From Favolaschia claudopus (lineage: Eukaryota; Basidiomycota; Agaricomycetes; Agaricales; Mycenaceae): DNA of 64,000 nt. The notes beneath the pieces are model-generated. The model was not told the DNA's origin, made no database searches, and worked only from the letters and a program-made list of their open reading frames with translations. Within the stretch, counting starts at the first letter, position 1; each line of letters begins with the position of its first letter. The position numbers and the translations under genes were made by a program. The stretch covers positions 1 through 64,000 of the forward strand of contig JAWWNJ010000214.1 of assembly GCA_037176885.1 (NCBI GenBank). The letters run 5' to 3'. Shown here in pieces: positions 44,919 to 56,124 of the stretch.

Positions 44919-45300
44919 CAGTGGCGGCAAAATCTGATGTCACCCCCAAAAAAGGAAATTTTCATCAAACCGCCTCTAATCTGCCCTTGCCATCGCCGTC
45001 TGGGGGCGACAAGGGCACAGATCCATTGACACGGAAAATACACTGCCTGTGGAAGCAAGATTGAGAAAGATAGGTACATTCATTGAGGAGGACTGGGCCA
45101 AAGATGGTTGGAAAGTCTTGCCCAAAAAGTCTTAATTTTCGAGGTATCCTAAGATGGAAAAGGGGTGCATGTGTTTTAAATCTATGTCTTGAATGCACTG
45201 CGAAAGGTCCGACCACAGAAAACAGGGCACAGAAAAGAGAACGAGTTGAGTTGATGAGAATTTCCTTTTTTGGGGGTGACATCAGATTTTGCCGCCACTG
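44919..45300. mobile_element. TA-flanked MITE with long TIR, CAGTKGCGGCAA family
   Basis: CAGTGGCGGCAAAATCTGAT begins an inverted repeat of about 52 bp that matches at all but one position (…GGAAATTTTCATCAA against …GGAAATTCTCATCAA). TA at 44917-44918 and 45301-45302. 382 bp, no coding capacity. Confidence 0.9.
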
Positions 45301-45589
45301 TAAGACGCGGTGGTCTGCTAGCTACAAAGTAACTAGGTACGTGTCTCCTCATTCTCTTCGTCTCGCCCGCCTCCACGCATTGTGCCTCTGGCTCGGTGAC
45401 TCCGTCTCTCTGAGACCTTCTCTTGCCCAGCTCTCCCCATGACCCTGAGTCTCGTCCCCTGCTACTATTCTGTCAGAATATGAATTATTCCGGGTAGCCG
45501 CCCTGCCGCTCCGGCCCTTGATAGATATCTGATACTTATCATACAGCCTTGTTTTTACATATAAACCGTGCTCGTCTGTCCACCACCCT

Positions 45590-45772
45590 CAGTCTTTCAT
45601 CCCACATTGCGGGAGACTGAGGGTGAGTTCTCTATCTATCTACCTACTTGTATTTACTTACTCATTGTGTAGTTATTGCACCTTCCGCGCATTTTCAGGT
45701 ATTTAATATATAGTCTTTCATCCCACATTGCGGGAGACTGAGGTTATTGCGCCTTCCGCGCATTTTCAGATT
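45590..45772 (+). repeat. Duplicated hairpin unit with intron-like spacer
   Basis: AGTCTTTCATCCCACATTGC-GGGAGACTGAGG occurs near 45591 and 45713. Within it CCCTCAGTCT pairs with AGACTGAGGG. Each is followed (after a GTGAGTT...CAG spacer in the first) by GTTATTGCRCCTTCCGCGCA-TTTTCAG. A TATAAACC lies 35 bases upstream (45560), so this may be the R/U5 part of an LTR. Confidence 0.5.
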
Positions 45773-46980
45773 TTGTTAGGTTATGGGCCACCGAGCGCTA
45801 GCTCTCTGAAGACGTACCTATTGGAAGACTCACCTGCTCGCTCATCAGAGCTCGAAGCATCCCAAGCACAGACTTGTATCAATCAATCAATCACACGACC
45901 TGTTGCCGAAATTCCCTCGGACTCTGGATATCTCACCTCGGACTTCTCACACAATGTCAACTGCGGCAAACTCGGCTTCTTCTGAGCTTTCCGGAGCCCA
46001 AGACTGGCCGAGTATACACTGTAGGAGAGTGCATTTTCCAGCTCGCCAAAATGTCCGCGGGTACAGAATATGCGTGCAACGTTGCTCTTGAAAACGATAG
46101 ACAATTTCAATTTTAGAGCTCAGTTCGCACCGCAGAGCTCCATCGTAGCAAGGTGGGCTGGAAATCACGACTCCAGAGCTGTGACCACCGAGATCTGTAG
46201 AAGATTCTGCCGGCCCGCTGAAGTCCAAAGTGTCTATTTTTGCTTTTACTACTAAACTTTTAGCGCGTTGTAGCAACACGTTGTAGCGAACATCGTTCAA
46301 ACCGCAAACTTGAAGTGCGCATCAAGTGTCTCAGGACCTGTACACGACACGATCAATAACAACCGAAGTCCGCTTGCTGGACCCCACAGCCACATCCAAC
46401 ACCAGTACAGACAGCCCTTCCCTCCCTGCGTCAGCTAATTGTTTTCGTCCTTCTACCGAGACCGCTGTCCTTGAGCTCCGCTGACGGCGTGAGTTCGGAC
46501 TTCTACGACAAACCTCGAACTCCGTTTCACGACGTTGCGCTCGGTTTTTATATTTTCTAGTTCTCTTATTCGTACTAGGAGAGCTCCGAACGCGTCGAGC
46601 TCCCGTGTATGGTATAGTAGTCAATATATTTCTTCTGTCTCCTATGATATGACCCCGACAATGCGGATTCACCATGCCTGACTTCCGCGTCTACCAGTCC
46701 TCTACAAGTTGCCATGCAAAACGACTTTCTACCTGGCCGCATGCCCGAGGACTCAGCGAATTCATCAAGGTGCTATTTTGGAGTCTTGACGGAAGGGATG
46801 AGAGGGAGGGTACAACGAAGAAGTGAGTTGACTCACCTACGTTCTGCGTGCTGCGCGGGTTCGTTAAGCCGAACGCCGCCTTGTCGCCGACGACTCTCAC
46901 GCCGTCGTCGACGTGGCAGTCGCTGCTGCCATTCCCTCCTCCTCCTTTATCATCCACTACCACCTCGCCTCTCTTCCACC
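45773..46980. other. No recognised gene
   Basis: Short open frames on both strands without motifs I know. GAGCTCCGCTG followed by GTGAG occurs at about 46474 and again near 48458 and 48658 with surrounding similarity, so the outer parts of the 46.4-48.8 kb block may be diverged terminal repeats of one element. Confidence 0.35.
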
Positions 46981-48183
46981 CTAGCCGCCTCCGTCTTCCA
47001 TCGACGTGGAGGCTGAAGACGAGAATGTCACCAACGGGATGCCCTCCTTCTTGAAGAGACGTCGAGGCCCCGTAAGAAGATTCCTTCGTAGCTTGGGAGG
47101 TTCTCTGGAATAGAAGATGGGGAGAAGATCATGGAATTTGTGTACCCTCATCGTCTCTCCACCTTCCTCGTCTATCGCCCTCTACGACACTGGGAAACCT
47201 CCGTCTTCAAGAGACGCTGAGACCCCATCTACTCGACGTCTCGCCGGTCACTCCACCTCATTCACCACTTCCACTGTCTGGTTGACTCGGCCGCCCACGA
47301 CGCGGGAAGACCTCCGTCTGCAAGAGACGTTGAGGCCCCAATTCGTGTCAACGTCTCGAAGATTTCCCCCACCGCCGTTCTCTCAGTCGACAGCGCAGCA
47401 AGCTGCTCGCTGCTACTTTCTGCACCTGGTAGTCGCGCCACCGCTCGCGGCTCGCCTCCGTTGATCCAGACGTCGAGGCGGACATTTCCTTGTCTTCACC
47501 CCCTCGCGTCATTATGGGCAACACAATTGCGTTACCAGCCACGATTTGCGCGCCGGCTCCCCCATCGACGTGTTTCGTTGTATCGTTGGGGTTTGGGAAT
47601 TGTTGGAAGCGGTAGAAACGAAACGACGGAGGATTTGGACTGACTTTACCACTCACCCATTCGCGTACGTCCCCATGGTCCACCGTCCCTCCCGCTCCCT
47701 CCACCTCTTCGCCCTCGGCTCATTGCTGTACTGGATGACCTCCGTCTTCAAGACGTCGAGGCCCAGCGCGGTGTCGTCCCCTCTACGATATCGCCGCTGG
47801 CTCTCACGTCGTCATCAACATGGCAGCCGCCACCCGTCGCCACCGTTACTGTGCGCATGAGCGCTTGCCTCCCGCGCTTCTTTTCGCCCATGCGCACTAC
47901 ATCCGTTGGATGTCCTCCGTCTCCGGCGACGTCGAGGCCCAACGTAGGCGCAAGGCTCACGCTCCATTTGCTCGCCTCCGTCTCCACCACGTTGAGGCGA
48001 GCATTTCTTCAGTCTCTTCATTCACCCCTACGACGTCCTCAAATTCGGCTCAAAACGCGATCCCACTCGCGCCGGTGTCGACGCCGCTCGCCTCCATCTC
48101 TACTAAACGTCGAGGCAGGTGTTATCTTTCTTTCTTCATATTCGCCTCCGACGCTTCTGTCTCGAAGAGACGTCGAGACGGCC
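46981..48183 (+). repeat. Interspersed imperfect hairpin motif CCTCCGTCT...AGACGTCGAGG
   Basis: At least nine occurrences: 46986, 47042, 47198, 47311, 47739, 47913, 47973, 48089, 48143. The left arm CCTCCGTCT and right arm AGACGTCGAGG pair as CCTC/GAGG plus CGTCT/AGACG with a two-base bulge, around loops of 3-8 bases; the loop varies. A tenth and degenerate copy with an expanded loop lies at 51340-51388, beyond the TIR element at 49079. Spacing is irregular (about 55-430 bp). The right arm is usually followed by CCC. In one frame an occurrence reads ASVFKRRRGP, so decayed coding repeats are an alternative. Confidence 0.6.
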
Positions 48184-49078
48184 GTAACTCTCATCGAGGA
48201 TGAGGATTTCCATCCGTCCGCGCCTCAGCAGCGTGCTCGCCTCCGTCCTGGGCCAGTACTACATTCATAGTCGGCGGACCTCCCTCAATCTCTTCGCTCC
48301 CGGATTTGGTGTCTCGTTGCCGCCCATTCAATCTCCCGTTCGCGCCTTCTGCGTCCGCGTCATTCGCGTTTGGCTTTTCCCGTGCCGCCACGCAGCTGGT
48401 GCATTTCCTCGTTTCAGAGGAATTTGTTTTGAGATCAACTTACCGCTAATCCTGGAGCTCCGCTGCCAGCGTGAGCTCGGATTCCGCGTCTCCAACTTCA
48501 TTGTCTCTCGCCTTTGAAGTCTTGCTCTGCTCGAGTCCGACCCTTCTCCTCGTCTTCGCACAGAACTTGGAATCAGTGGCTCAACGTCTTCGTCTTCAAT
48601 GCCGGCACTTTTCCTTGTTGGAGGTGAATTTGTTTTGGGATTTATCTTGATGCTAATCTTTGAGCTCCGCTGCCGCCTTGAGCTCCGCTTTACCGCGCTG
48701 CGCTCGGTCTGTCTTTATTCACTCTGTGTCAATGGTGAGCTTCGACTGCGTCGAGCTGCCATGTAACTTTAATAGCAGGATGAATAAAATTTTCTATTCT
48801 TTGAATACACTTTCGGTTGTTTGAATCGCATGAGAAGTAAACGAATCGAAAGGCGGATCTCAGGTTGGAGTTACGAGGAAATCTCAGGATTTTTTTTTTT
48901 TCCCCTCGGGCTCGATTCTTCGAGTATTCGACAACTGGGGGGCAAGTGGTGCATGTACTGTATGCTTGTAGAGTTGGCTAACACTCTCAGTCTCCAACCC
49001 GACTGCCACGACGTCGTTGATGCGGCAACATTCCTCTCTCTCTCTCCCTTCCACCACCACCTCGTAACCCCAGTGAAA
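48184..49078. other. No recognised gene; T13 run
   Basis: Open frames are short. A run of 13 Ts lies at 48888-48900; unlike the one at 26362 I found no flanking target duplication. GAGCTCCGCTGCCGCC (48665) begins a stretch resembling 46474 and 48458. Confidence 0.35.
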
Positions 49079-51242
49079 ACGTCGGGCAGCCGGATCGAAC
49101 GGCCTCGAACTTCCTCTGGGGGTCGGCAATGGTCGGTTGAGTGACAGATGTCACAAAGTGTGACTATCACATTCCCACCGCACAATCCGACCTGATCAGT
49201 CGCCTTCGAGTGTGTAGCTCCCGCTGCAACCAATCCAGCCGAAATGCTTGTGCAAATAGAAGTCTCAGCACTATATCTAGAGATTTATCGGGACAGATTT
49301 TTAATTTTCAACTTGTACTCAATTTTGGATTACCGGTCACGACAACAAAGGCCGTAATAAAAAATGTGTCCCGCCGAATCCCGAGATATTCGTGAAAGGT
49401 TGGGCCGGGTTGCCGGCCGAGGGGTTTGTGTGGAGCCGCCGGAGCTGCAGACGCGAAATCCGCGGCACGATCATTAACGTGTAAATCACGGTGTGACATG
49501 TGTGACCTCTCGCGTTCAAGCGCCCATGTGAACAGAATAGACTCAAATAAGGTGGTACAGCCGTGCATGTAGCAATACTGACCTAATCCACTCTAGAAAT
49601 ATGTGTAAGGGTACAGGAGCCTCGCGCATTTTGGAAACATGTACTCGACAGGTTTTCCGGTGGCTGTGAAGTTACATAACGGGCCATCAAACACACTGAC
49701 ATTGCCGACCCCCACTTCCTCGAACTTTTTCCCATTGGCCGAGGGCACGATCTGGCTCGAGGGTTTTAGCATTGCATATCGAACTACCTCGAACTGTGTA
49801 GAGCGAGATGTATTCACTATGGGAATACATGCTATTTTTACTGCCTAGCCCGACCGCCACTGCTGCCCCACTGCCTCTGCCCCGCCCACCGCCACGCCGT
49901 TGAACTCGTTGCGACTTCCACCCCCCCTGCCTCACGCCAACGGTATTGTCGCTGTCGTTCTTCGCCACTGTGGTCAATCACAAAGATGGGTTAGACAAAG
50001 ACAAACGGAGGAAGATAGAGAGACGAACCCGCAGTAAACTGTTCTTCAATCGAAAGACAAGTGGCCAAGAATATCTATATTGGGAGGAAATTAGTTTACG
50101 AAGGCACATGTTAGATGATTCCAGCTCACCCAGGTCGACCCGGGTTTTGGAGATGCCTTATCTGCAGACAAGAAAGCCGTGAGACAAGTGAAGACGGAGA
50201 GCAGAACTAAACAAACCTACCTTGAAAGTCTGATCAACGTGAGGCGGCGATATATCGTATCTGCAAAGTGAGAATAAATCCAAAGGGGTACTTGCCGTTG
50301 AAACGATACATACTGGGATGCGCGCGGGAAATACCGCAGGCGAAGCGACAAGGGGGAAAAAAGAGATAGGGCCCAAACGAGTACTAAATTCTGCACGGCT
50401 ACCGAGTTAACAATCTAGCCAAGTCTAGGCAAATAAAAAGAGAACTAACTGAGTTAGCGGTGAAGCGAGTTGACCCTGCAGGAGTTGACTGTAGTTTCGA
50501 ATGAGCTCCGAGGCATACTACCGACTGCGCGCCTCAAATGAGCGAAAGAAAAGGTGATAAAGGCCGTACTCACTAACGGCGAGCGCCCCGCAAGCAGCGG
50601 CTAATCAGCTAGCAAACGAAGTGAGTTAGCGGATGTGGGTGAACGTGGAACAAAAGGCTTACGGCGCCACATTCAAATCGGAGGGAGATGGTAGGCAGCC
50701 GAAGTATGCGTAGCCACAGCTTCGGCTCGAGAAACGACGCTGGGAGAGCTTGTATCGTAGACAGAGTCAGATAGGAACACAGCCCAGCCAGAGACAGACG
50801 ACAGAAAAGAAGAGGGCCGCCAGCCGGTGACAAGAAGACTAATGTGATTACTTGAAGTAGACCGTAGACGTGGAGAGAACGGAGCGAAGTGGAAGATGGG
50901 ATAATGAGCCAGATGGCGGCAGCGCGCGGCGACGACGACGACGACGGGGAGGACGGGGCCGACGACAAGAAGACTTTGGAATTCGGACAAAGCAAAGGGA
51001 GATGGTGGTGGTAAGAAAGAAAGAGGGATGCGTGGGATAAAGCACAGAAACAAACAACTTTGTGTGTTTTCTCACGGGCTCTTTTGGGGAGTTTCGACGG
51101 CGTGCAAGTCACTCTGCGGTGAGCGCGCGCAGTGTTTTGGCGCGAACTTATTTTTAGAAATGTTGACAAAAATTCGAGGAGGTTCGATATAGTTCTATTT
51201 GTTCGAGCCCGTTCGATCCGGCTGCCCGACGTTTTCACTGGG
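49079..51242. mobile_element. 2.16 kb TIR element with 7-8 bp target duplication (hAT-like)
   Basis: CCCAGTGAAAACGTCGGGCA starts a 42-bp inverted repeat (left 49079-49120, right 51201-51242) with one mismatch. TCGTAAC lies on both sides (49072-49078 and 51243-51249; an eighth C is ambiguous). The target lies in the block that carries the hairpin motif. Inside, the longest frame (minus, 51238 to 50609) is Ser/Leu-rich and arises from biased composition; no hAT dimerisation motif or DDE signature is visible, so it is non-autonomous or decayed. Confidence 0.85.
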
Positions 51243-51395
51243 TCGTAACCTCAGCGCGTTTAAGAATACGCTACGGCGCTCTCCTCCAGGCCTCCGTCTA
51301 CGTAGCTGGGCTTTTTACCTCAGACGTTTCCGGATGACACCCTCCGTCTGTCAGCGACGTTGTTTCAAGTTGATCAACTTGAGGCCCCGTACAAC

Positions 51396-51545
51396 TAGGG
51401 CTTCAACCCGTCCGTCCCGTCCGTTTCCGGCCAAGAAAACGGGAAAAACGGCAGTCAGCCGTCCGGACCCGTCCGTCTAGCGTACACTCAAAGCCTCAGA
51501 CGGGACGGGTGCCGTCCGTCCCGTCCCGTCCGTTTCACGGCAGTA
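51396..51545 (+). repeat. CCGTCC/GGACGG word cluster with TAGGG-like end
   Basis: TAGGGCTTCAACCCGTCCGT at 51396 opens a stretch in which CCGTCC, CGTCCG and CCCGTCC recur about ten times up to 51530, with GACGGGACGGG in reverse near 51498. Like Ac/Ds (TAGGG end plus short words) it looks like a hAT terminus. No right partner end was fixed. Confidence 0.5.
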
Positions 51546-52840
51546 ACCAGGTAGATACTTGGCGCTATTGACCCAGTGACAGTTCACGTGCACGTGATTT
51601 GGCCGCGGGCGGCGGCGGTGAATCTAAGAACGCAGCGCGTATGAGGGATGGCGATGGCCATGCGAGCTGATACTAATAGATACTAATGCTCGACACATCA
51701 TGCAGGCACCATATCAGAAGCCCCATACTCTCAAATTGTGAGGGAAATTGGGAATCAAAGATTTTCCAAAAAAGGAAGTTTTCTGTAAGTAGAGTTGACA
51801 AGGGTTCATGTTGTACCCCCGCTTATATATATTCAGCAACTTAATGTACCATGTCGTTGGAAAAGGTGTTATAACACAGTACGTTCAAAACCAACATTAA
51901 TTATTTGTCTGATGTCTGACCAGAGACTCCAAATTGAACTATTGAACGGTTGTATATTTCTCGGCATTATCTTAACAAAATTGAACGGGACGAATGTGCA
52001 TACTGGGAACAGTGTACAATAGCGATATCAAGCGTCGGAAACGGAGGACGGCAAAAGGAAATGAAAACGAAAAGAGAAAAATAAAGATCCTGACCTCGGA
52101 TTCGAACCCGAAAGCCATACAGTATGCTATCAATGTCAATGTGTGATCGTGAGTTCAAGTTGGATTTGAGTGTGAAAGTATTAGAGAGGGCCAGCAGGCG
52201 AAGAGGAAGAGGAGAGACTCAGAAGAGACGGTCGTTGCTGCGACATCGTCGTGCTGGCAATGTCCGGCAACGGCAACTAAAACGAAAATATCTTGAATTA
52301 CATTGGCTGGGTCCCTAGTCTATTCGGGGACAACCCCAGAATGGACTAAGGACATGCCGCAAACTTGAATTCCCGGATTGGGACATGGGAAATCAAGATG
52401 AATTCTGACTGTAGCGTACTTTCGAGAGCGTATTAGGCCTCGAAAAGCTGGGGGCAAACAAGAACTTGAATTTGAAACTCTCTCTCTTTTTCCCCCTTTT
52501 TCCTCTTCTTTTGCAACTTGAATAACTTGGCCCGTCCACAGACATGGGACATGGTTCGCGGCGATGAAGAGCTCTGGATCTGGACCCCCATCAACCGCAC
52601 GTGTTTGACGTCGCTTGAGGGAGGAACAAAATATTTATATTTGGTTGGTCGTGGTCATCAAAAGCGAAAACACCTCTGTGCGAGGCATTCGGGTCAGGTT
52701 TGGGTGCTCAGAGCCCTTCGGAAATTGATACCTTACATCCTGTAGTTTCGGTTTGCTTTACAATAACCAATTCACGCCAATTCACGTCCGCATCAGTGTC
52801 TCACAACAAATAATAATATTTGGCCCCCCTCTGATGCACG
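51546..52840. other. No recognised gene; weak tRNA-like box B at 52090
   Basis: On the minus strand GGGTTCGAATCC (52095-52115) lies in a T arm with one extra G, followed by a T-rich stretch. Box A was not convincing. A CT-rich tract followed by CCACAGACATGGGACATG (52450-52555) resembles 40490-40570 of the 2.7 kb TIR element. A short plus frame (52518-52745) has no motif I recognise. Confidence 0.35.
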
Positions 52841-54000
52841 TGCGGTTGCTGACACCTCTTGGGAAGATGAATGTGCCGCCAATGATCATCTTCCCGGGGG
52901 TAAATTTCCAGAGCAGTTGGAACGACGGGAACACTGTCAATGCATTGTGAGTTAAGATCTTACCAATTTAAAACGCACACTCACGAGCCGAAACTATGTA
53001 GCCAAATCTTCCAATGGTTCAACGGACTCCGGAGAGCTCGGATATTACATAACGGCTGATCAAAGTCTTCGACCCGGCGAAGCGTGATGATTGCGTGATG
53101 AGGCGAACGGTCTCCCGCGAGTGCTGCTTCTTGATGGCCACAGTTCCCACTACAGTGACCTGGTCGTCAAATTTTGCCGGGAGAACAACATAATCTTACT
53201 GGGTTATCCACCGCACTGCACGCATGCACTTCAAGGCCTTGATGTCGTCTGCTTTGCAAAGATGAAGGATTGCTGGCGGGCGGCAATCATAGCCTTCGAG
53301 GATGAGCACATGCGCGATGTGTCGAAGGCCGAGTTCATGACCGTGTGGGCGAAGGCCTACAAAGAAGCATTTGACGAATCAACTGTCCGCTCCGCTTTCA
53401 AGGTGACGGGAATCATACCGTTCAATCCGAACTTCGTCACCGAGGAGCAGATGAAGCCGAGCGTCGCAACGTCGACTTGGGCAGAGTTCCCGATGCCGCA
53501 ACCAAGCCCTGTCCGTGCGATAACCAACGCAATGCGCATCCAGCCTCCCACCCGCTTCGACTTGTCCCCTTCCAATGTGGTGAGTACGTCGGGGCTACCC
53601 GACACACCAGCCGACTCACCCTCCCGCCGACGGAGACGAGAAGAGTGGGACGAGAACATCGACCCTGAGCTCTGGTCACCTTCGAAAAAAATGCGAACAT
53701 TGTAATCGCACCTTGGAGCCACCTCCCACGGCTCTCTCCTCCTTGGATCCCCCAAAATCAGATCCTACTCCACCGCAATTGTCCCACCCGTTATCCAACA
53801 TGTTCCTCAGTCCATCCCGATGCCAGACCGGTCCCTCTCCACCGCCGAGCGCAGCGATGAAGCTTACAAGCCAAGGGGTCAGCTTGAAAACGATATTCTC
53901 GAGCTGAGACAACAGCTTGCACTCGCTCACCAGAATGTGGCTGTCAGGGACAATATTATCGAGGAGGGGAACGCAACAATGATAACTGCTCCGTTTTGCG
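52841..54000 (+). pseudogene. pogo/Tigger-like DDE transposase, C-terminal half
   Basis: Before 53091 the frames are broken but still show VPPMIIFPGVNFQSSWNDGN and SSNGSTDSGELGY, segments typical of the DDE_1 core. The open frame 53091-53705 has PRVLLLDGHSSHYSDLVVKF (second catalytic Asp), FCRENNIILLGYPPHCTHAL, QGLDVVCFAKMKDCWRAAI (catalytic Asp in QGLDV) and TVRSAFKVTGIIPFNPNFV, then a basic tail RRRRREEWDENIDPELWSPS. A further frame from 53820 (LENDILELRQQLALAHQNVA) is coiled-coil-like, as in related fungal proteins. The N-terminal CENP-B/HTH half and the first Asp were not found, so it cannot be active. Such transposases insert at TA. Confidence 0.8.
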
Positions 54001-55293
54001 TTCCATTCTGCGTCCCTGATAGACGCGCAACTTCACATCCTCTGGCAGCTGCCACAAGCAACTGTCTCACTACATTGAATGGTTTCTTCCCGGCCGTCAG
54101 CATCGTTTTTATGCCGACAAACCACGATATACAAGAGAACATCGTTTTCCCAATTAGCTTGTGTTGGCATTCTAAGAGGCATTTCACCGATATCCGATTA
54201 ATAGCTACGCATTATCGAACCTGTCCTTCAAGTCAAATCCATACATTGAGGCTATTTGATTGCGCTGCCTTGATCAATTGTACTTTTTTTTCAAGGCATA
54301 ATCCTCAAGAAGCCATGGTCAGTCGACGCACTCCAACTCAATACTCCAATACTTCCTCTATACATCCAATTCACGGGTTCTTCCTATTCTAGCTCAACCT
54401 CATAGATTTTCCTCGACTTCACGGAACGTGATTCCCTGGATCTTCATCAAGTTCATGCTTGCTTTTCCTTCGCGACCTTCGGACCTTCTTCAATTTTAGA
54501 TTCCACATATCTTCCATCGGGCCTGAGACGTAATCATGGTACCTCTATATTCAATTACTCAAGATTACGGCGCGAACACTTCAGATTCTACTCAAGTTCA
54601 ACTAACAATCCCCTACTGCTCTCTATTCATAACCTCTTTCAAATGGAATAGTATCCAAATAAAGGCAACTACTTCCTCCCAGCTTATCACTCTCGAGTCT
54701 CGATAGTTTCATCAAGACACGTTTAACACCGAAATCCAATAACACACAGGATTACTTCTTGACTCCATCACGGCAGCGCATTTCCGAAGCTGTTTGTCCC
54801 AAAACGCAATCTTGCCACTCCCGCATTCCACTCAACCAAGTTGTTTCGAATTTCATGACCCAAATCAAGTCAATTCAAAGCCGCCTTCTGTTTTGGGTTA
54901 GCCGTGGGCCTGTGGGATCCCCTCGTCTGGGCGTCTCTTTTTGGGTTCATCCTCGCGCATCCCATCACCCCACGACCTGGGCGCCAGCGGCGAAGGCTCA
55001 TCGCCGCTGTGTGTTCCCCACTGGGCGCCAGTCATCCTCGCGCATCCCATCACCCTTGACAAAAATGTTGAGAGCCCCAAGCCGGTATGTTTGGTGTAGA
55101 AAAATCTGGGCTTTTGTATGGATTTTGCCGAGCTGGCCGGCGAGCTTGTCCAGGAAAATTCATCCAAAACCTGTCACAAACATGACAGATTCGGCTTGCT
55201 TTTGTAGATAGACCTATTCTACACAAGGAATACATCCCGTCTATCCTATTTCCACCGACCAGTGAGTCGTTTTTCCGTGCAGTAGGGTAGCTT
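54001..55293. other. No recognised gene
   Basis: AT-richer DNA. A 23-bp string beginning CATCCTCGCGCATCCCATCA occurs at 54949 and again at 55034. No protein motif recognised. Confidence 0.35.
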
Positions 55294-55341
55294 TGATGGC
55301 AATTTCCATATTTGGCAAGTAAATTGATTTCGCCGCACCTG
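55294..55341. repeat. Isolated terminal repeat of the CAGTKGCGGCAA family
   Basis: The reverse complement begins CAGGTGCGGCGAAATCAATT and continues to TTGCCATCAAA, matching the ends at 38159 and 40847 at most positions. TA at 55342-55343. No partner end was found upstream; the DDE remnant at 52841-54000 lies in the right place to belong to it. Confidence 0.6.
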
Positions 55342-55381
55342 TATGTTCTTCCATTTCCTTGCCTTAAACGAACTAATACAG

Positions 55382-56124
55382 GACTTTGACAACCCGGAGA
55401 CGATCTGTTTCTCCTGCGGTCATCCCTACTTGGTCCACACGATTCAATTTTCCGACCTCACCGAACAAAACAAGATGTTTGCCCCCGGCGGAACGAGTGA
55501 TGGCCGTTGTGCCTCGTTCTGGTCGGTAAGTCCAATTTGTGTTTTGGATGTGTGCTATTCTATTCTGACTTCTTTCAAGGCAAGTGTTACTTGGACCATG
55601 CATTTGATTTGCATTTGTGGTGCCCGTTGGTCGGCTCTTGTTCAACCCCCCGCAACGTGGGTATTTCATCATTACGCGATGTTCATTGATCCGTTAATTT
55701 AATCAAGCTTTACCACTACCGCGACCACCACCACTTCGGCTGTATTTTCCGGGACTCCCTCTCATTCGCTTCCCCAGCCTGTCCCTGCTGCAGCATCTTC
55801 TACCGCTTCCTCTGTCATCGTTCCCCATCGCCCTGTTGTTGCCTTCGCCGGTCTCGCTCGGCCTTTGACTGCTTCCGTTCAACAGGCTCGTCAGGCTTCG
55901 ATTCAACGCAACTTGCATGGATTGGGTGCTGGTTCATCGGCGTTGACTCCGACTTCGCCTCCGGAAAAGAAGCGCAAGTCTGGTCCCCCCCCCCCTCGTA
56001 CACAGACATCCCGGCTTCTGGTGCAGCATTGAACGACTTCGCGATAACCAGTGCACCGACCTCAGCCACTATCTGGTGCGGCATTTTACCGAAGGTGGTG
56101 CGTAAACGACTCCTTGAAAATTTT
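55382..56124 (+). pseudogene. Three-exon gene with C-x2-C motifs and Pro/Thr-rich tail, cut by a TIR element
   Basis: Exon 1 (55382-55525) encodes ETICFSCGHPYLVH and FAPGGTSDGRCASFWS. After a 54-bp intron (GTAAGT...AAG), exon 2 (55580-55656) encodes WTMHLICICGARWSALVQPP. After a 51-bp intron, exon 3 from 55708 reads on in frame (FTTTATTTTSAVFSGTPSHS, then RQASIQRNLHGLG and PPEKKRK). A C run of about 12 at 55985 shifts the frame to PASGAALNDFAITSAPTSAT, ILPKVVRKR. The reading then meets the second 10-bp-TSD element at 56125. The CFxCGHPYxxH...CxCGAxW pattern recurs in unnamed Agaricomycete proteins, usually TE-linked. Upstream exons probably exist; function unknown. Confidence 0.55.

Noticed and set aside
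46981..48183. Hairpin array as CRISPR or rho-independent terminators
   Set aside because: Spacing is irregular, repeat identity is low in the loop, no T tract follows, and the context is fungal.
48888..48900. T13 run as the tail of another retroposed cDNA
   Set aside because: No flanking target duplication and no polyadenylation-like signal beside it were found.
50609..51238. 209-residue minus-strand frame as a membrane protein gene
   Set aside because: Ser/Leu/Pro-rich reading from pyrimidine-biased DNA inside a TIR element, with overlapping open frames of similar quality and the start inside the TIR.
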